This document shows, one piece after another, positions 20,816 to 32,500 of a stretch of 64,000 nt of DNA; the first letter of the stretch is position 1, and every line of letters starts with the position of its first letter. Under the pieces are notes generated by a model. It saw only the letters and a list, made by a program, of their open reading frames with translations, did no database searches and had not been told where the DNA came from. Origin of the DNA: Cydia pomonella (Eukaryota; Arthropoda; Insecta; Lepidoptera; Tortricidae); contig NC_084707.1 of the NCBI RefSeq assembly GCF_033807575.1, positions 18,214,550 through 18,278,549 of the forward strand, in the 5' to 3' direction. Position numbers and translations under genes: made by a program.

Positions 20816-21726
20816 TGTTCGGCTCAAGTTCTGCTCCTTGGGTTACGTCAACAATATCGAAATTTCCTGTAAACAGTTTGGATCTATCACAACAATACAC
20901 AAATATAAAACTGTTTTTTTGCGCAATTTAGACGAAAATTGCGTTTTTGTTTGATTATACATTGGACATGTAAGCTTATTTTGCAAGAAATTTTGGGAGT
21001 AGTGCCTTTTTAATAGGCGTACGATATTTTTTTCATCGGTACGATAATTTTGACACTCAATGATAATTCTCTTCCGCTCACCTGGCAACACTTTGTTAAG
21101 TCACTGTCACTACGATTAGTATTATAGATACTATAGATAGCCATAATATCTCCAAAAAGCAAATAGTCACTACGTTCTTCAGTATCTCTTATGAGTCTGT
21201 GCTACAAGTAAAAAAATGTTCTTATAAATATGCAACTAAAATAATTTCTACACATAAAGTATTAATAAGTTATTTTGAAAATGCAGGCGTTTACAACAAA
21301 GTCATTCTCTAGTTTAATTAGAGCGCGTCTTACCGAATTCTTCCCTCGTCAACATTATGGTTAGAATTTTTAAAAATTTACTTTTTTACACTTTATATGT
21401 CTTTCCAATATAATATAATCTAGATTAGACTAATAATAGACAATCACTAAATAAATTTGCATCAGTTTACATCATCATCATGTTACATTTTGGCCTGGAT
21501 TTTATATTGGTGATTTGCCATTATAGTGACCCGCAAGAGGTTTTACCGCAACACTGGCATCGTCCAGAGCGACAGCAAGTGGGAAGTGACGCTGGACCAC
21601 CGGCGACTGAAGACGCCGAACGGCAGCGTGCTGTCGGTGAGCAGCGAGCCGCTGGCGCGCGCCGTCGCCGCCGAGTGGGACGCACAGCTCGAACACATCA
21701 CACAGCCCACCATGCACCTGGTAAAG
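20816..21726 (+). repeat. Right arm of the inverted duplication
   Basis: Counterpart of 1610-2523 in opposite orientation, 911 bp. It is the arm contiguous with the remaining ATPAF2 exons, so it is the parental locus. Relative to the left arm it lacks the 20-bp tandem duplication and has an extra CAGAACTTGAG near the outer end. Confidence 0.85.
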
Positions 21727-24700
21727 TCTAAAGAGTGCTTTGCATTATGATATATAAGGGCGTATTTCACTGCTTCTGCTGTAAAATTCATAGTTCTCTG
21801 CTGAGTGAAATTGATCAGTCCGCTAATAGGGATTATTACACAAAACTCTGTGTAGGGGGCGTCACTACCACAATCCATCTTAATCTATACAGCTAATACA
21901 CTAACCTCCTTATTATTTATTTATTGTATGGCATTTATACATGTTACTAGATTACATACAAAAAGAAAAACTTGTATCACAGTTTTATGTTTTATGAATA
22001 AAATTAAACAAACTAATAACTAATTGATAGTTAATCAATGTTTAATCCTTTCTTTACCTCTACCCTTCATACTTATTGAGGCTTGTAGTGTGTTTATGAA
22101 AAACACCTTAAATAATTACTCTTCTACTTATTTTCAGACAGCTTTGTGCAATACAGCCATAGACAACCCTGGGAAGTTGACTTCACATGACATTGCTAGT
22201 TATTTACTTGACTTTCTACCTACAGACACACTCCTGTTTCATTCAGAGGTAAAGTAATTCTGTGTATCATTTTAACTAAAAAAATAAAAGGTTAAATGGC
22301 AACTTAAATGAATAATATTGAAGATACCAACTAATAGTGCAGTGCCAAGCACTGGTACATTAATGTCATATCATACTTAAAATATTTTGTATGGTATACC
22401 ATATAAAACTGGGCAATTTTAAAAATATTTTTAAGTTTAAAATCTTACTAAGTGTATATTTTAGTATGTAATCTGTTATAAAAAATCCTAAGTACTCTCT
22501 CTTTCTCTCTCTCTTATACTACTCCTTAAATTATCCTACTTTCAAAAGATTTCCAGCTACTATAATAAATAAGAAAGTCCTTGTAATTTTATAGGAAGAA
22601 GAGGAATTAAGAGCACTGCAAGCAAAGAAATGGACACCAGTACTAGAATGGTTTCAAAAGAGATTCAATGTTACCCAAGAGACATCCAAGGGCTTGACAC
22701 TCCCACCTGTGGCTACGGACACCCGAGCAGTATTGGCACGATACTTTCTGTCATTTGACTTCCCTGCACTTAATGGTATATCTTTGTTTACTTATTCTTA
22801 TGATCAGGGTTTGGGATCCACATCGCGGTATATAATGTTAAAATAGTTATATGGGTATGCCTTTAAGCCCACAATTATTACTCCTGAGATATTCATTTAA
22901 ATTGTATGGTGTAAGGGCCCATTGTAATCTGTATGAAAAAGTTAACATAACTTTCATATTTATTACTGTATCCATGTAAATAGCTTTGCATCTAGCACAT
23001 ATTATAAAATCTTTTGTAGAACATAAGTATGGGTATTAAGGTCCGACCAAGATCTCGGTTTTGATCTCGGCCTAAAATCGGACCGAGATCTCGGTCTCGG
23101 CAAGAATCTCGGCCCATTTTGGCTACTTGGTACTAGGTAATGAGCTAGCCATTGGTGAATTTGAATTTACCGCGCACGAGCGTCCGTTTCTAAGCCACCA
23201 GTTGGTTGTATCGCCCGGTTGGAGTCCTGGCATATATGTTTATAGTTGTATGGTAACAAAATCTAAGGTAATTTTAGAAATTTAATAAATAATTTTTATT
23301 CTGAAAACTTTCACCCTATATTTACTATATTGACTCTTTCTCAAATTATCAGTCACTAAGCAAACCTCTTAGGTAAAAATGTAACATTTTCTTTAATATT
23401 TTTAAAGTTGTTAATTTCACGACTCAGATTTTAAACAACCGGGTAATATGGGTAATATGAGTACATTTAATATGCTTGCAAATGGTATACGTCACGAATT
23501 GATGAGTAAAATTGAACCGGAACAATAATGAAAAAAAAACAATGATGGCCGGCTGCCATTTATATGATGGTGCGCAGTGCCCATGCTAACAAAATTCATC
23601 ATCATCATCATCAGTTTACCATGGCAAAGAGTACAACGACAAAGAAGAAGAAGAATAAATAGATCTCAACCGTTTCTCGTGAAATTTTGTAAGCGGGTTC
23701 AATAGCCACATATATTTTTTCTGTCGTTTCGTTTTTTGGAAAATGTTCAATATGGTGGAAAAATAGCGTAAAGGACTTAAGTGCCATTACGGTCTATGGC
23801 GCTTAAGACCATTGTGAGTACGCTGTGAAAATGACTCAACGAAGTCTCTTTTTTTTTACATGCTTAAGCATATCGATCTTATCGCCAGGAATACATCTCA
23901 CAGAGCCACTAGGCGTAGTCATAGAAGAAATATATATGGTACTTTGCATTGTTCAGCAAAGTAAGGACATCATCGATATCCCCCAAGGAAGTATAGAACC
24001 CATCAGTCTCATCACAATAATATTCCGACAAACACGCATAATTTGCGGCTTTTATTTGATTAATCGACAACAATCAGTGAAAAACGAACATTTTGAACAG
24101 TGCATGATTTTTCTTAGGAAGATTTCTTTGAAATTGCGCCTGCTCTTTTCTAAGACATGATTTTCTGACTTATTTGAACTTAACAGATTAAACATTAAAG
24201 GTACTAAATCCTGGCGTAATTAAAATAATTGTACCTTTGCGTTTTTCTTAAAAATGAGATTGATAACGTGAAAAATTATAACGCCTGCAAAATTGTAATA
24301 GCAAGCAAAATATAAAATGAGTAAAACTTAGAAACAACAAATAAAATGGCTCATATTATAATTGAATGTGAAGGTACAAAAAAGGTACAAAAATTTGGCT
24401 TTTATAGAAATTATCAATAACCACGGGATCATAGCGTAATAAAGTACACCCGCCATTCTGACTGTCAGGATGGCGGGTGACCTGTTTTTTGATGATAACT
24501 TTAAGTACCGTGAGGTACTTACAATTTTTTTTAAACGAGGTACTAAATAGTACAAATTAGGTACAAAAATATGGTATGCTTTTCATTTGATTTTATTTAA
24601 TTACACCCGCCACTCTTGATTCTCACGAGTTATGGTATCAAAATCATTGCAGACTTATATTGGTCTAACTCTAATGCTGGTGCAAACGCGTAAAAAAACA

Positions 24701-25619
24701 TGTAATTTTTATATATATTTTCTTTCCTGCCACTTAAAGTTATCATCAAAAAACAGGTCACCCGCCATCCTGACAGTCAGAATGGCGGGTGTACTTTATT
24801 ACAATAATTAAAAAGACAAAAATTGTTTCTCGTTTGCCACTTTTATCACTTCTTGGGTTCCATATATATATATTTATAGTAGATTGTCTTGGAAACTATT
24901 GATTTGAATTGTTTTAACAATTGTAGCAGTTGTAACAGTTTTTAACAAATATTGTTGTAGCAATTTATTTCGGCGTAGAAGCCCTGAAGTCCCCCATACT
25001 GATGATTGCGTGCGTGGAGCGTCATCTGGAGCCGAAAGAGGCAGTGTTGCTGTGCCGCCTCGAGGAAGAGTACCAGGTTAGTGTTTTATTACGAGAAATT
25101 CTAGTAGCATAAAATAATTAAAAAAAAATGTAACAAGTGTCTACTTAATTAAATTAAGTTCTACTTATTCGTTTATTTCAGGCCGGGGGCCCATAAAGAA
25201 AAATGTTAGTTACAATTCCTTAGACTATATTAGCACCTACTCGTATACAAAAAGTAATGACAATGAAACTATTAATAATTAAAAATTCCCACAAACAACA
25301 ATACATAACAATAATATTCCACAATAATCAAATGTGGTTAAACTTAATTTCGCAAAGCTACTAGCCCTAACAAACACCTTAAGGAGCACATACCTGAATA
25401 AGTTCCTAATACGTACACTCGAAAATATTCTCATACATTTCTCAGTCAGATAAAAAGTAGTTTTGTTTGCAGCTGTCTCGGTGGGGCCGCGTGCCCTGGG
25501 CGCACGAGCTGAGCCAGGCGGAGCTGACGGCGCGCGTGGCGGCCGCGCTGCTGGCGGTGGCGGGCGCGGGCGAGGCGCACTCCGCGCGCGCCAAGGCCGC
25601 GCCGCCCGAGACCGCCTAG
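21527..25619 (+). CDS. ATPAF2: ATP synthase F1 assembly factor 2 (ATP12 family), five exons, 5' end missing
   Basis: ATPAF2 (yeast Atp12) binds the free alpha subunit of mitochondrial F1-ATPase in the matrix and hands it to the growing alpha3beta3 ring. Exons are 21527-21720, 22138-22248, 22595-22775, 24961-25076 and 25473-25619, all with AG/GT boundaries and compatible phases. They give 249 residues, against about 289 in human. Family landmarks are KRFYRN, LDHRRLKTPNG, the EWDAQ block, MHLTALCNTAIDNP, WTPVLEWFQKRF and CRLEEEYQLSRWG. The first exon donates one base before 21527 and should carry the mitochondrial presequence (about 40 residues); I did not find it. The last exon is strongly GC-rich and ends in TAG at 25617-25619. 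A copy of exon 21527-21720 exists inverted at 1616-1809. Confidence 0.9.
23036..23235 (+). repeat. GGTCCGACC/CTCGG-family repeat, copy in ATPAF2 intron
   Basis: It starts TAAGGTCCGACC, continues with alternating GATCTCGG/CTCGGCC phrases, then a body from CTAGGTAATGAGC to CGCCCGGTTGG. The body matches, in reverse, 40845-40925. It belongs to the same family as the composite repeat after RBCK1. No ORF. Confidence 0.65.
23580..24435. other. Intron sequence without recognised genes
   Basis: Part of ATPAF2 intron 4. It holds a short (CAT)n run near 23598-23612 and a 111-codon ORF at 23825-24160 with a hydrophobic start but no motif I know. I do not regard the ORF as a gene. Confidence 0.4.
24436..24802. 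mobile_element. MITE with perfect 71-bp inverted ends and nested hairpins
   Basis: Arms 24436-24506 and 24732-24802 are exact reverse complements over 71 bp. Each arm contains a further near-perfect hairpin, ACCCGCCAT-T-CTGAC / GTCAG-G-ATGGCGGGT. The 225-bp interior holds another ACACCCGCCA at 24602 and no ORF. It lies in intron 4 of ATPAF2. Confidence 0.8.
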
Positions 25620-27300
25620 CCCTGCCGTGAGCGCTCACGACCAAAATGGTCTTAGCGAGTCAAATATTAACTTTGTAGTGATCACAGTTCGATTTCAATC
25701 AGTCAAGCACTTCTTTAAAAGAGGTTGCTTAGCAGTAGTTTCGTAAGAGGTTTCGTTTCTCGTACATCTCTAGTGAAAAAGCAATATAACTTGGTTGTAA
25801 ATACCGCATTTGAACTGTAAATATGAGGTCAAACGTGTCCCGGGTCCTGGATCAAAGTGCGTACAGATGTGTAAAAAATATAAATACTTGTTACCTACTT
25901 ATGATTTTACTTTTTGCTTACGAATTTATAATACGGTTTGTGACCATTGATATTCGTTTTTAGGGTTCCGTACCCAAAGGGTAAAACGGGGCCCTATTAC
26001 TAAGACTCCGCTGTCCGTCCGCTTGTCGCCAGGTCGTATCTCATGAACCGTGATAGTTAGACAGTGAAATTTTCACAGATGATCTATTGCTATAACAACA
26101 AATACTAAAAAAACAGAGTAAAATAAATATTTAAGGGGGCTCCCATACAATAAACATGATTTTTTGCCGTTTTTATAGATGATGATACGGAACGGAACCC
26201 TTCGTGCGCGAGTATGAATCGCATTTGGCCGGTTTTTTAGTTTTACGGGATAGGTACGTCTATAGTCGCCCCATAATGCATGTATCTAAACAGTGCAGGA
26301 AATTTTATTAAAAAAAGTTATTTGCGCACGGAAGTCCGAATCTTGTGAGTCAACAAATCCGTTTTTGTTATTTTAAAATGTTGATTTCGCTAGCAGATGG
26401 CCTGTTTCACCACAAAACCAATAATTCCATTCAGAAAACGGCGCTGTCGTCGCCGCCTCGCCGTCCACATTTTATGAAATCAGTATTCAATTCACAATCT
26501 TGAAAGCTGTCTTTAGGCACGAACTACACATTCAAATGTAACCCTTTTTAAGGTTCGGCGTCCAAGATGGAATCCTTATAGTTTCGTCGTGTCCGTCTGT
26601 CCGTAATTCCGTAGGTATGTCACAGGCTGCAGGCATTTATTTATCTCCAAAACTAAACCTAAGGTATAATTATATATTTTGTATATTAGAATGACATTTG
26701 GAACAGGTGTATTTTGTGACTTGCTATTAAATTTAGAAGTTAAAATTAAAAATGTGTTTTTAAGGGGGGCAGTCCATACATGTAACTAAAAGTGAAATAA
26801 TTTTTTCAGTCAATATCAACGTGTGACACATCATTTCGCATCTAAGGTCGAAAATAATTGGGTCAGACGGATGTAATTTTTTGGTATTGTTTTTTTTTAG
26901 GAGTAATCATGAATGTATTTATGAGCCGAGAATAGATTTTTTACGAGATAGGTACCTATTTCTTTTACGTGTTTTGTTTCTGTCAGTGACATTTTTTCTA
27001 GATAAATTATTTTTCTACGATCACCTTTATTCGGGACACTAATACTCGAGGTACAAATTCCGACATAGGTAAAAAAAAACTGTCTGTACTAAATGGCCCT
27101 AGAAAATATTAGAAATCAAAATGTTACTTTGTACCTACATAATAAATTATGCCCATAAAATGCATTGGAATCTAACTTGTAATAATGTATTCAGCAGTAG
27201 CTTGACCGCTTTAAACAATCCCCTACGTCGAATAAAAATCGGCAGGAAGCCAAATTTAAGTGAGGTCGGGGCGCAGAAGAATGAAATGAAAATAGCAAAA
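25620..27300. other. Intergenic DNA between ATPAF2 and RBCK1 with dispersed repeats
   Basis: It contains a 'gggttccgta' family copy at about 25963-26238 (from TAGGGTTCCGTACCCAAAGG to TTGGCCGGTTTTTT). A second piece sits near 26550-26640 (TGTCCGTCTGTCCG). No further gene is visible. I found no canonical AATAAA close downstream of the ATPAF2 stop. Confidence 0.5.
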
Positions 27301-27309
27301 ACACTCGCG

Positions 27310-27768
27310 AAGTTCCGCTAAATATAGCTGACCGCGTGCTTCCGTCGCTTACCGAGTCGCACGCTCAGCGGACCAGTTTTGCTGTGATCGCGACGTCAGT
27401 AGTCGTTGTGCGTAATCGAAGAGCGCGCTTATAATGGTTAACGTAAGCCGCCAAACTCGCTACGTTATGTAAGCGTGTAGAACAATGTCCCTGGGCGGGC
27501 GGCGGCGCGAGCCAGTGCAGCGCGAGCGCGCGCGCCATGCTTTGTTCAAAGCTACGAGCTTTCCAACCGCTTTGTTGACGAACTTTACTCTTTAAAACTT
27601 ACTTTGCATCACAATATCAAAAAACAGTAATTACTGAAGTGATGGGAGTGATAAAGTTAATTTCAAGGATTTGCTTTGAGGTTAGACGTGATGTGTGAAA
27701 ACGGGGCTAATATGTTCTAGTTTCGAAGTTTGCCTATTTACATCCGTGCATCATTCTTCGGCTCGTCG
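27310..27768 (+). promoter_or_regulatory. Probable RBCK1 promoter and 5'-UTR exon
   Basis: A CpG-rich island in AT-rich surroundings (notably 27340-27545) is followed by a good splice donor, TCG|GTAAGT, at 27769. The first coding exon downstream has only 7 bases of UTR after its acceptor, so a non-coding first exon is required; this is the best candidate. The exact transcription start is not determinable here. Placement is inference from base composition and the donor. Confidence 0.45.
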
Positions 27769-27969
27769 GTAAGTGTTAGATCTTCCTGCTACAAAAATAA
27801 AACGCTTATGTTGTTATTTCAACACGATAATAGGTACCTATTCATTTATGACGATATCATTTCTATTGTGTTACTATTGCATAGGTAATAGTGAAGTGAA
27901 GGTACCTAATATTTTTATAATAGTTATTAAAATACCTACTTATTTTAATTAAATAATTTATCCAAAAAA

Positions 27970-28565
27970 CTCGGTGTGCTCAATAAAGCGAGGCGATAAT
28001 TTACTCCGGGGCAAAGACTGCTGCTATATAAATCGCAAGTCAGATCCCATATGGAGTATTGCTGTCACCTTTGGGCAGGAGCACCTGCATGCCAGCTTGG
28101 ACCCTTTGACTCAGTCCAAAGTGACGATCCCAAACTCACAAGCGGTATTGAACCTATTAAGCCTAAGGAGAGATTTTGTCTCCTTGTGTGTGTTCTACCG
28201 CTTGTACAATGGCCTGTGCTTTGAGGAATTGTTTGACATGATGCCAACGGCCACTTTCTATCATCGCACCGGTCGCCGTCGGCAGGGTGTTCATCCTCAC
28301 ACCTTAGAACCTAAATGATCGCGTACTGTGCGTTTCAAGAGGAACTTCCTCCCGCGGACGCTCCGGCTGTGGAATGAGCTCCCTTCCGAGGTTTTCCGAG
28401 GGTCTACAGTATAGTGTTCTTCAAAAAAGGAGTGTACAGGTTTTTAAACGGTCGGCAACGCGCGTGTAACACCTCTGGAGTTGCAGGCGTCCATAGGCTG
28501 CGGTGACTGCTTACCACCAGGCGGGCCGTATATCTGTTTGCCACCGTCGTGGTATTAAAAAAAAT
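27970..28565 (+). pseudogene. 3' end of a Jockey-like non-LTR retrotransposon
   Basis: Broken frames encode the C-terminal phrases SLRRDFVSLCVFYRLYNG, FYHRTGRRRQGVHPHTLE and, after a stop, FKRNFLPRTLRLWNELPSEVF. These are typical of the region after RT in lepidopteran Jockey-clade elements. The 3' UTR ends at GCCACCGTCGTGGTATTAAAAAAAA. It lies in the 5' intron of RBCK1. A copy of the same 3' end lies inverted at 41895-42150. Confidence 0.7.
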
Positions 28566-28643
28566 CCAGAAATTTGTCCCGAGACTAAAGAATTCTGAAA
28601 ATGAGTAGGTAATAAAAAGAGAATATCGGGATATTACCTTTTT

Positions 28644-28689
28644 TAGGGTTCCGTAGTCAACTAGGAACCCTTATAGTTTCGCCATGTCC

Positions 28690-28736
<47 letters not shown>

Positions 28737-29308
28737 CGAGGCTTTGCTCCGTGGTCGTTAGTGCTAGAAAGCTGAAATTTGGCATGGATATATAAATCAA
28801 TAAAGCCGACAAAGTCGTACAATAAAATCTAAAAATTTAATTTTTTTTAGGGTACCTCCCCTACACGTAAAGTGGGGGTGAAATTTTTTTTTCGCTTCAA
28901 CCCTAGAGTGTGGGGTTCGTTGGAAAGGTCTTTCAAAACTAATAGGGGTTTTCGAGAAACATTTTTTGATAAAGTGAATATATTCGGAGATAATCGCTCC
29001 GAAAGAAAAAAAAGATGTGTCCCCCCCCCTCTAACTTTTGAACCATAGGTCCAAAAAATATGAAAAAAGTCTTGGAAGTAGAGCTTAAGAAAGACATTAA
29101 ATGAAAACTATAGCGGATATGATCAGTTTTGCTGTTTTTGAGTTATCGCAAAAAGTTTCCCCTTCATAGTAAAAAGACGTACACCCACAGTTCATCCCTT
29201 GGTTAACAATCTACCATACTTTAAGCTCCAGTTTAGCTTATTGTGACGGAAGAGTAACTACGGAACCCTACACTGAGCGTGGCCCGACATGCTCTCGGCC
29301 GGTTTTAT
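28644..29308. repeat. 'gggttccgta' family repeat with a CTGT microsatellite
   Basis: It runs from TTTTTAGGGTTCCGTAG to CGGCCGGTTTTA. A (GTCT)n tract of about 12 units lies near 28688-28736, after the TCCGTCTG phrase common to this family. It contains no ORF. Related copies in this window are near 25963, 39780-40300, 41815-43770 and 58120-58600. Confidence 0.65.
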
Positions 29309-29513
29309 TTTGTTTAATTAGGTATATCAATACAAATAACCGGCTTAAATTGTTTTATTTAAAGTTTCAATAATTATACATATTTTAAACGATTCATATA
29401 TAATATATTATAACGATTCATATATTGTTGTAATTGATTGACATTTTTAGTTCGTTTATTTATTCTCAAGCATCATTTGAAAAGATGTGTACCTATTGTT
29501 TTTCAGTGGTGTG

Positions 29514-32500
29514 ATGAGCGGCGCGGCATTGGAGGCGGAGGCCGGGCGCGCGCGGCCGCTGTCGGGCGGGCTGTGGTCGCTCATCTCGTGGCTACGCCGC
29601 GACGACTCGGGCGCCTCCAGCGACAGCCTCTCCAGCGTCGGCTCCGACCGCACCGTCGCCAGCATCGCCTTTCTATCACCCGACCGCTACCGCCACCCCG
29701 CCGCCCCCGTTCTCCTGCCCCCGCCCGGTCCCCCGACCGACTCCTACAAGAAGCGCTTACGCGACAGGAACTCCAGACTGCAGCACGACCGCGATCTCAC
29801 GCTCCATCGCAAATACGGACTCTTCAGGGGAGATAACGGTTACGACGCTTTTAGCCTACCTCCGGCGCGTAAATCCAGCGAGAACAACTGGAAGGAGAGG
29901 GAGCGCCGAGCCACAAGCGAGTGTGTGCAGCGGCGTGCGGCGCACGTGCCCGGCAAGCGACGGGCGCCGGCGCCCCCCGCCCGCTCCGCCACCCTCGGGG
30001 CGCCGCGCCGCTCCCGCAAGCGCCCCGCGCCACAGCCTCCTCGACGGCCGCTCAGTGAGCTCGGCAGGAACGCTCCGATACCCGAGGAACCGCTTCTAGT
30101 CCAAACAGATACAGATTTAGTCAATCCCGCTTTGCGGAGAACCGAAAGCATGGATTGCAAACCAGAAAAATATATTAAGAAAGAAAATAAAGATTCTAAA
30201 CCGCGAACGGAAAAAAGTTTCTTGAAACAGATTTTTGAGGGCAGAAAGAGGAATTCGGCCGTCGACACCGTTCCTGAAAGGATACTGCCCAGTATAAGTG
30301 AGCTGGACAAGCAGGCCGCTGAAATAATAGAGTCGTGTAAATTAAAAGCTTTAGATCGAAGTAATGAAAGGGCCGCGGGGACGTCCAGAGAACTAGTGAC
30401 ACCGTCCAAAGGAGACATGTGGTTCTGCACAAGGTGTCTTCGAAAATATAATGATTCTGTCGTAACATGCGGATATTGTATAACTGAACAGAAAATACAA
30501 TTAAACAAAAATGACAATGATCGTCGTTTAGCCAATAGAGCTTCTAGTAATACACAAACAGTAATGACAAATGTTGCCTCGGCGAGCGGAGTAAACGTAG
30601 TTGAAGAAAAACAAAAATTAAAAGAAATGCTTAAAGAGATTAAGAATTCCTTACCTAAGAGAGCTAAACACGAGGTTAATGATAATAAAATAAATAATCA
30701 TAAAGAAATTTCAAAGCCTTCTGTTGTAGAAGCTCCTACTCTTAGAATAGGAACTAAAATAAAAGAAGAAAAAGTAATACACGATACCAACAGTACATCA
30801 GTAAATATCGAAGAAGAAAGTAGAAATAAAGATGCAATGTTCGTTACCAACACAGTATCGACATCGGCCACGGAAACAGCTGTAGTAACACAACCAATAG
30901 TGTTACAACATATACCTTCCAGGGATATAGTAAAATTAGAACATTTTAGAATTGCGGAAACCAAACAAGGAAAATTAAGTATGAATTCGCCTACTGCTTT
31001 CGACGATAAAAATATTATTACTAAGTCAAATTCAGCCACAAAACACTCGATTATCCCTGAAAGTAAATATAAGATTGACAGTGATTCTTCCACATCTGGC
31101 AATGCTCCTTCAAAGGTACCATTAAAAATATCCTCATTACTAAATTCAAGCCCAACAATTGAAAAACAATTACAAAAAATACCACACAACTTACAATTTG
31201 GAACCCAGGATCAGAGATCTTATAGTAACCAAACAACAACAGCAGAACACGAAGCAAAACCCTTAGTTGCTGCGACTGCCACTTCAGGGCAAAAAGCTGA
31301 GCATAAGACTCAAGAACAAACAACGCAAAAACCGCTAAAAGCAACCAGTACAACGCAAACTTCTTCGAATGTAGTTTTTGATATTGCTGCTAAGTGTAAA
31401 CGAAATATAACAATTATAAAAGACCAAGATGTTAACAATAAGCTAAGTAGTTTAAAACCTGATGCAGAAATAAATAATGGGACACCCTTACTTCCCACAA
31501 GTTCAGCTTCCTTTGGAATCTCTTCATCTGGCCCCCAAACAAAAACATTTTCAGCTCCTGGCCCGTCTGTACATGATAAACGAATGAATATTGATAATAT
31601 CGGAAACCAGCAGAAGAAATCACTCTCTCAAAATGCGCCATATAAAGTATCCGGTGAAATACCGAAATTAGATCTCCATTCAAGAAGAAGAGATTTGATT
31701 AACCAGCTTGAACAGTCCATCGCTAAAGGAGATGAAAGAGCGGCTGCTGATGCCGCCGCAAAGCTAGCGCAATTAAGACTATCCTGTTCCGTACTGTCAT
31801 TTTCATCACAAATTGTTGGTGCACCGTCTACATCATTAACTGACCCAATTAAGAAAACCAATGATTCTGTCTCTAACAAGACACAGATGGAAGACACAAC
31901 ACAACCAAATGATCCTAAGAAATCAAACACCACATCGCCTGATAATATTGCAGCATCATCAAGTAAAACTCTGATTGAAAAGAAACCAGCCCCTATGCAG
32001 CCTAAATCTGAAGTATTGGAAAATATACCAGTCTATAACGAACGTAAAATAAACGAACCCTCAACATCTAATAAAAAGGATGCAGCCGGAAATGATAACG
32101 TTTCGTAAGTTATTTTGTGCCTGCTTTTCCTGTAATGATAAGGTACCTAGATAATTAAATAAACCTAAGTAGATACTCTTATTTCATTAATTAGGATAGA
32201 AGTATGGATTGAAGATAGAGAAGCGGCTAGGGGGCCTATACGGATTAATATGCCCCGGGTATCCGTAATGGGCGATTTGCGGCGTCAAGCGAACGCGTCA
32301 TTTGGTCTGGCGGCCCACTTACAACGGTGGATCGTGGGAAGGACTCTATGCACCGACGACAGCACGCCCCTCAATACGCTGGCTGGCCCGAAGTTTGACG
32401 CGCCGTTTTATCTCTGCTTGGTGGAGCCAGGTAAGCAAATAATTGAATTAAATTGAATTTTCATAACTTTCCTCTGTTGATTTTCAAAGATTTTTACTTT

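Noticed and set aside
23825..24160. 111-codon ORF in ATPAF2 intron 4
   Set aside because: No homology I recognise, no splice or promoter context, AT-rich composition like the surrounding intron.
28688..28736. (GTCT)n array as a possible CRISPR-like or satellite array
   Set aside because: A plain tetranucleotide microsatellite inside a dispersed repeat; no spacers.
29438..29836. 132-codon ORF overlapping RBCK1 exon 1 in another frame
   Set aside because: Arg/Pro-rich product of GC-rich sequence read out of frame; the RBCK1 frame is open for 870 codons.
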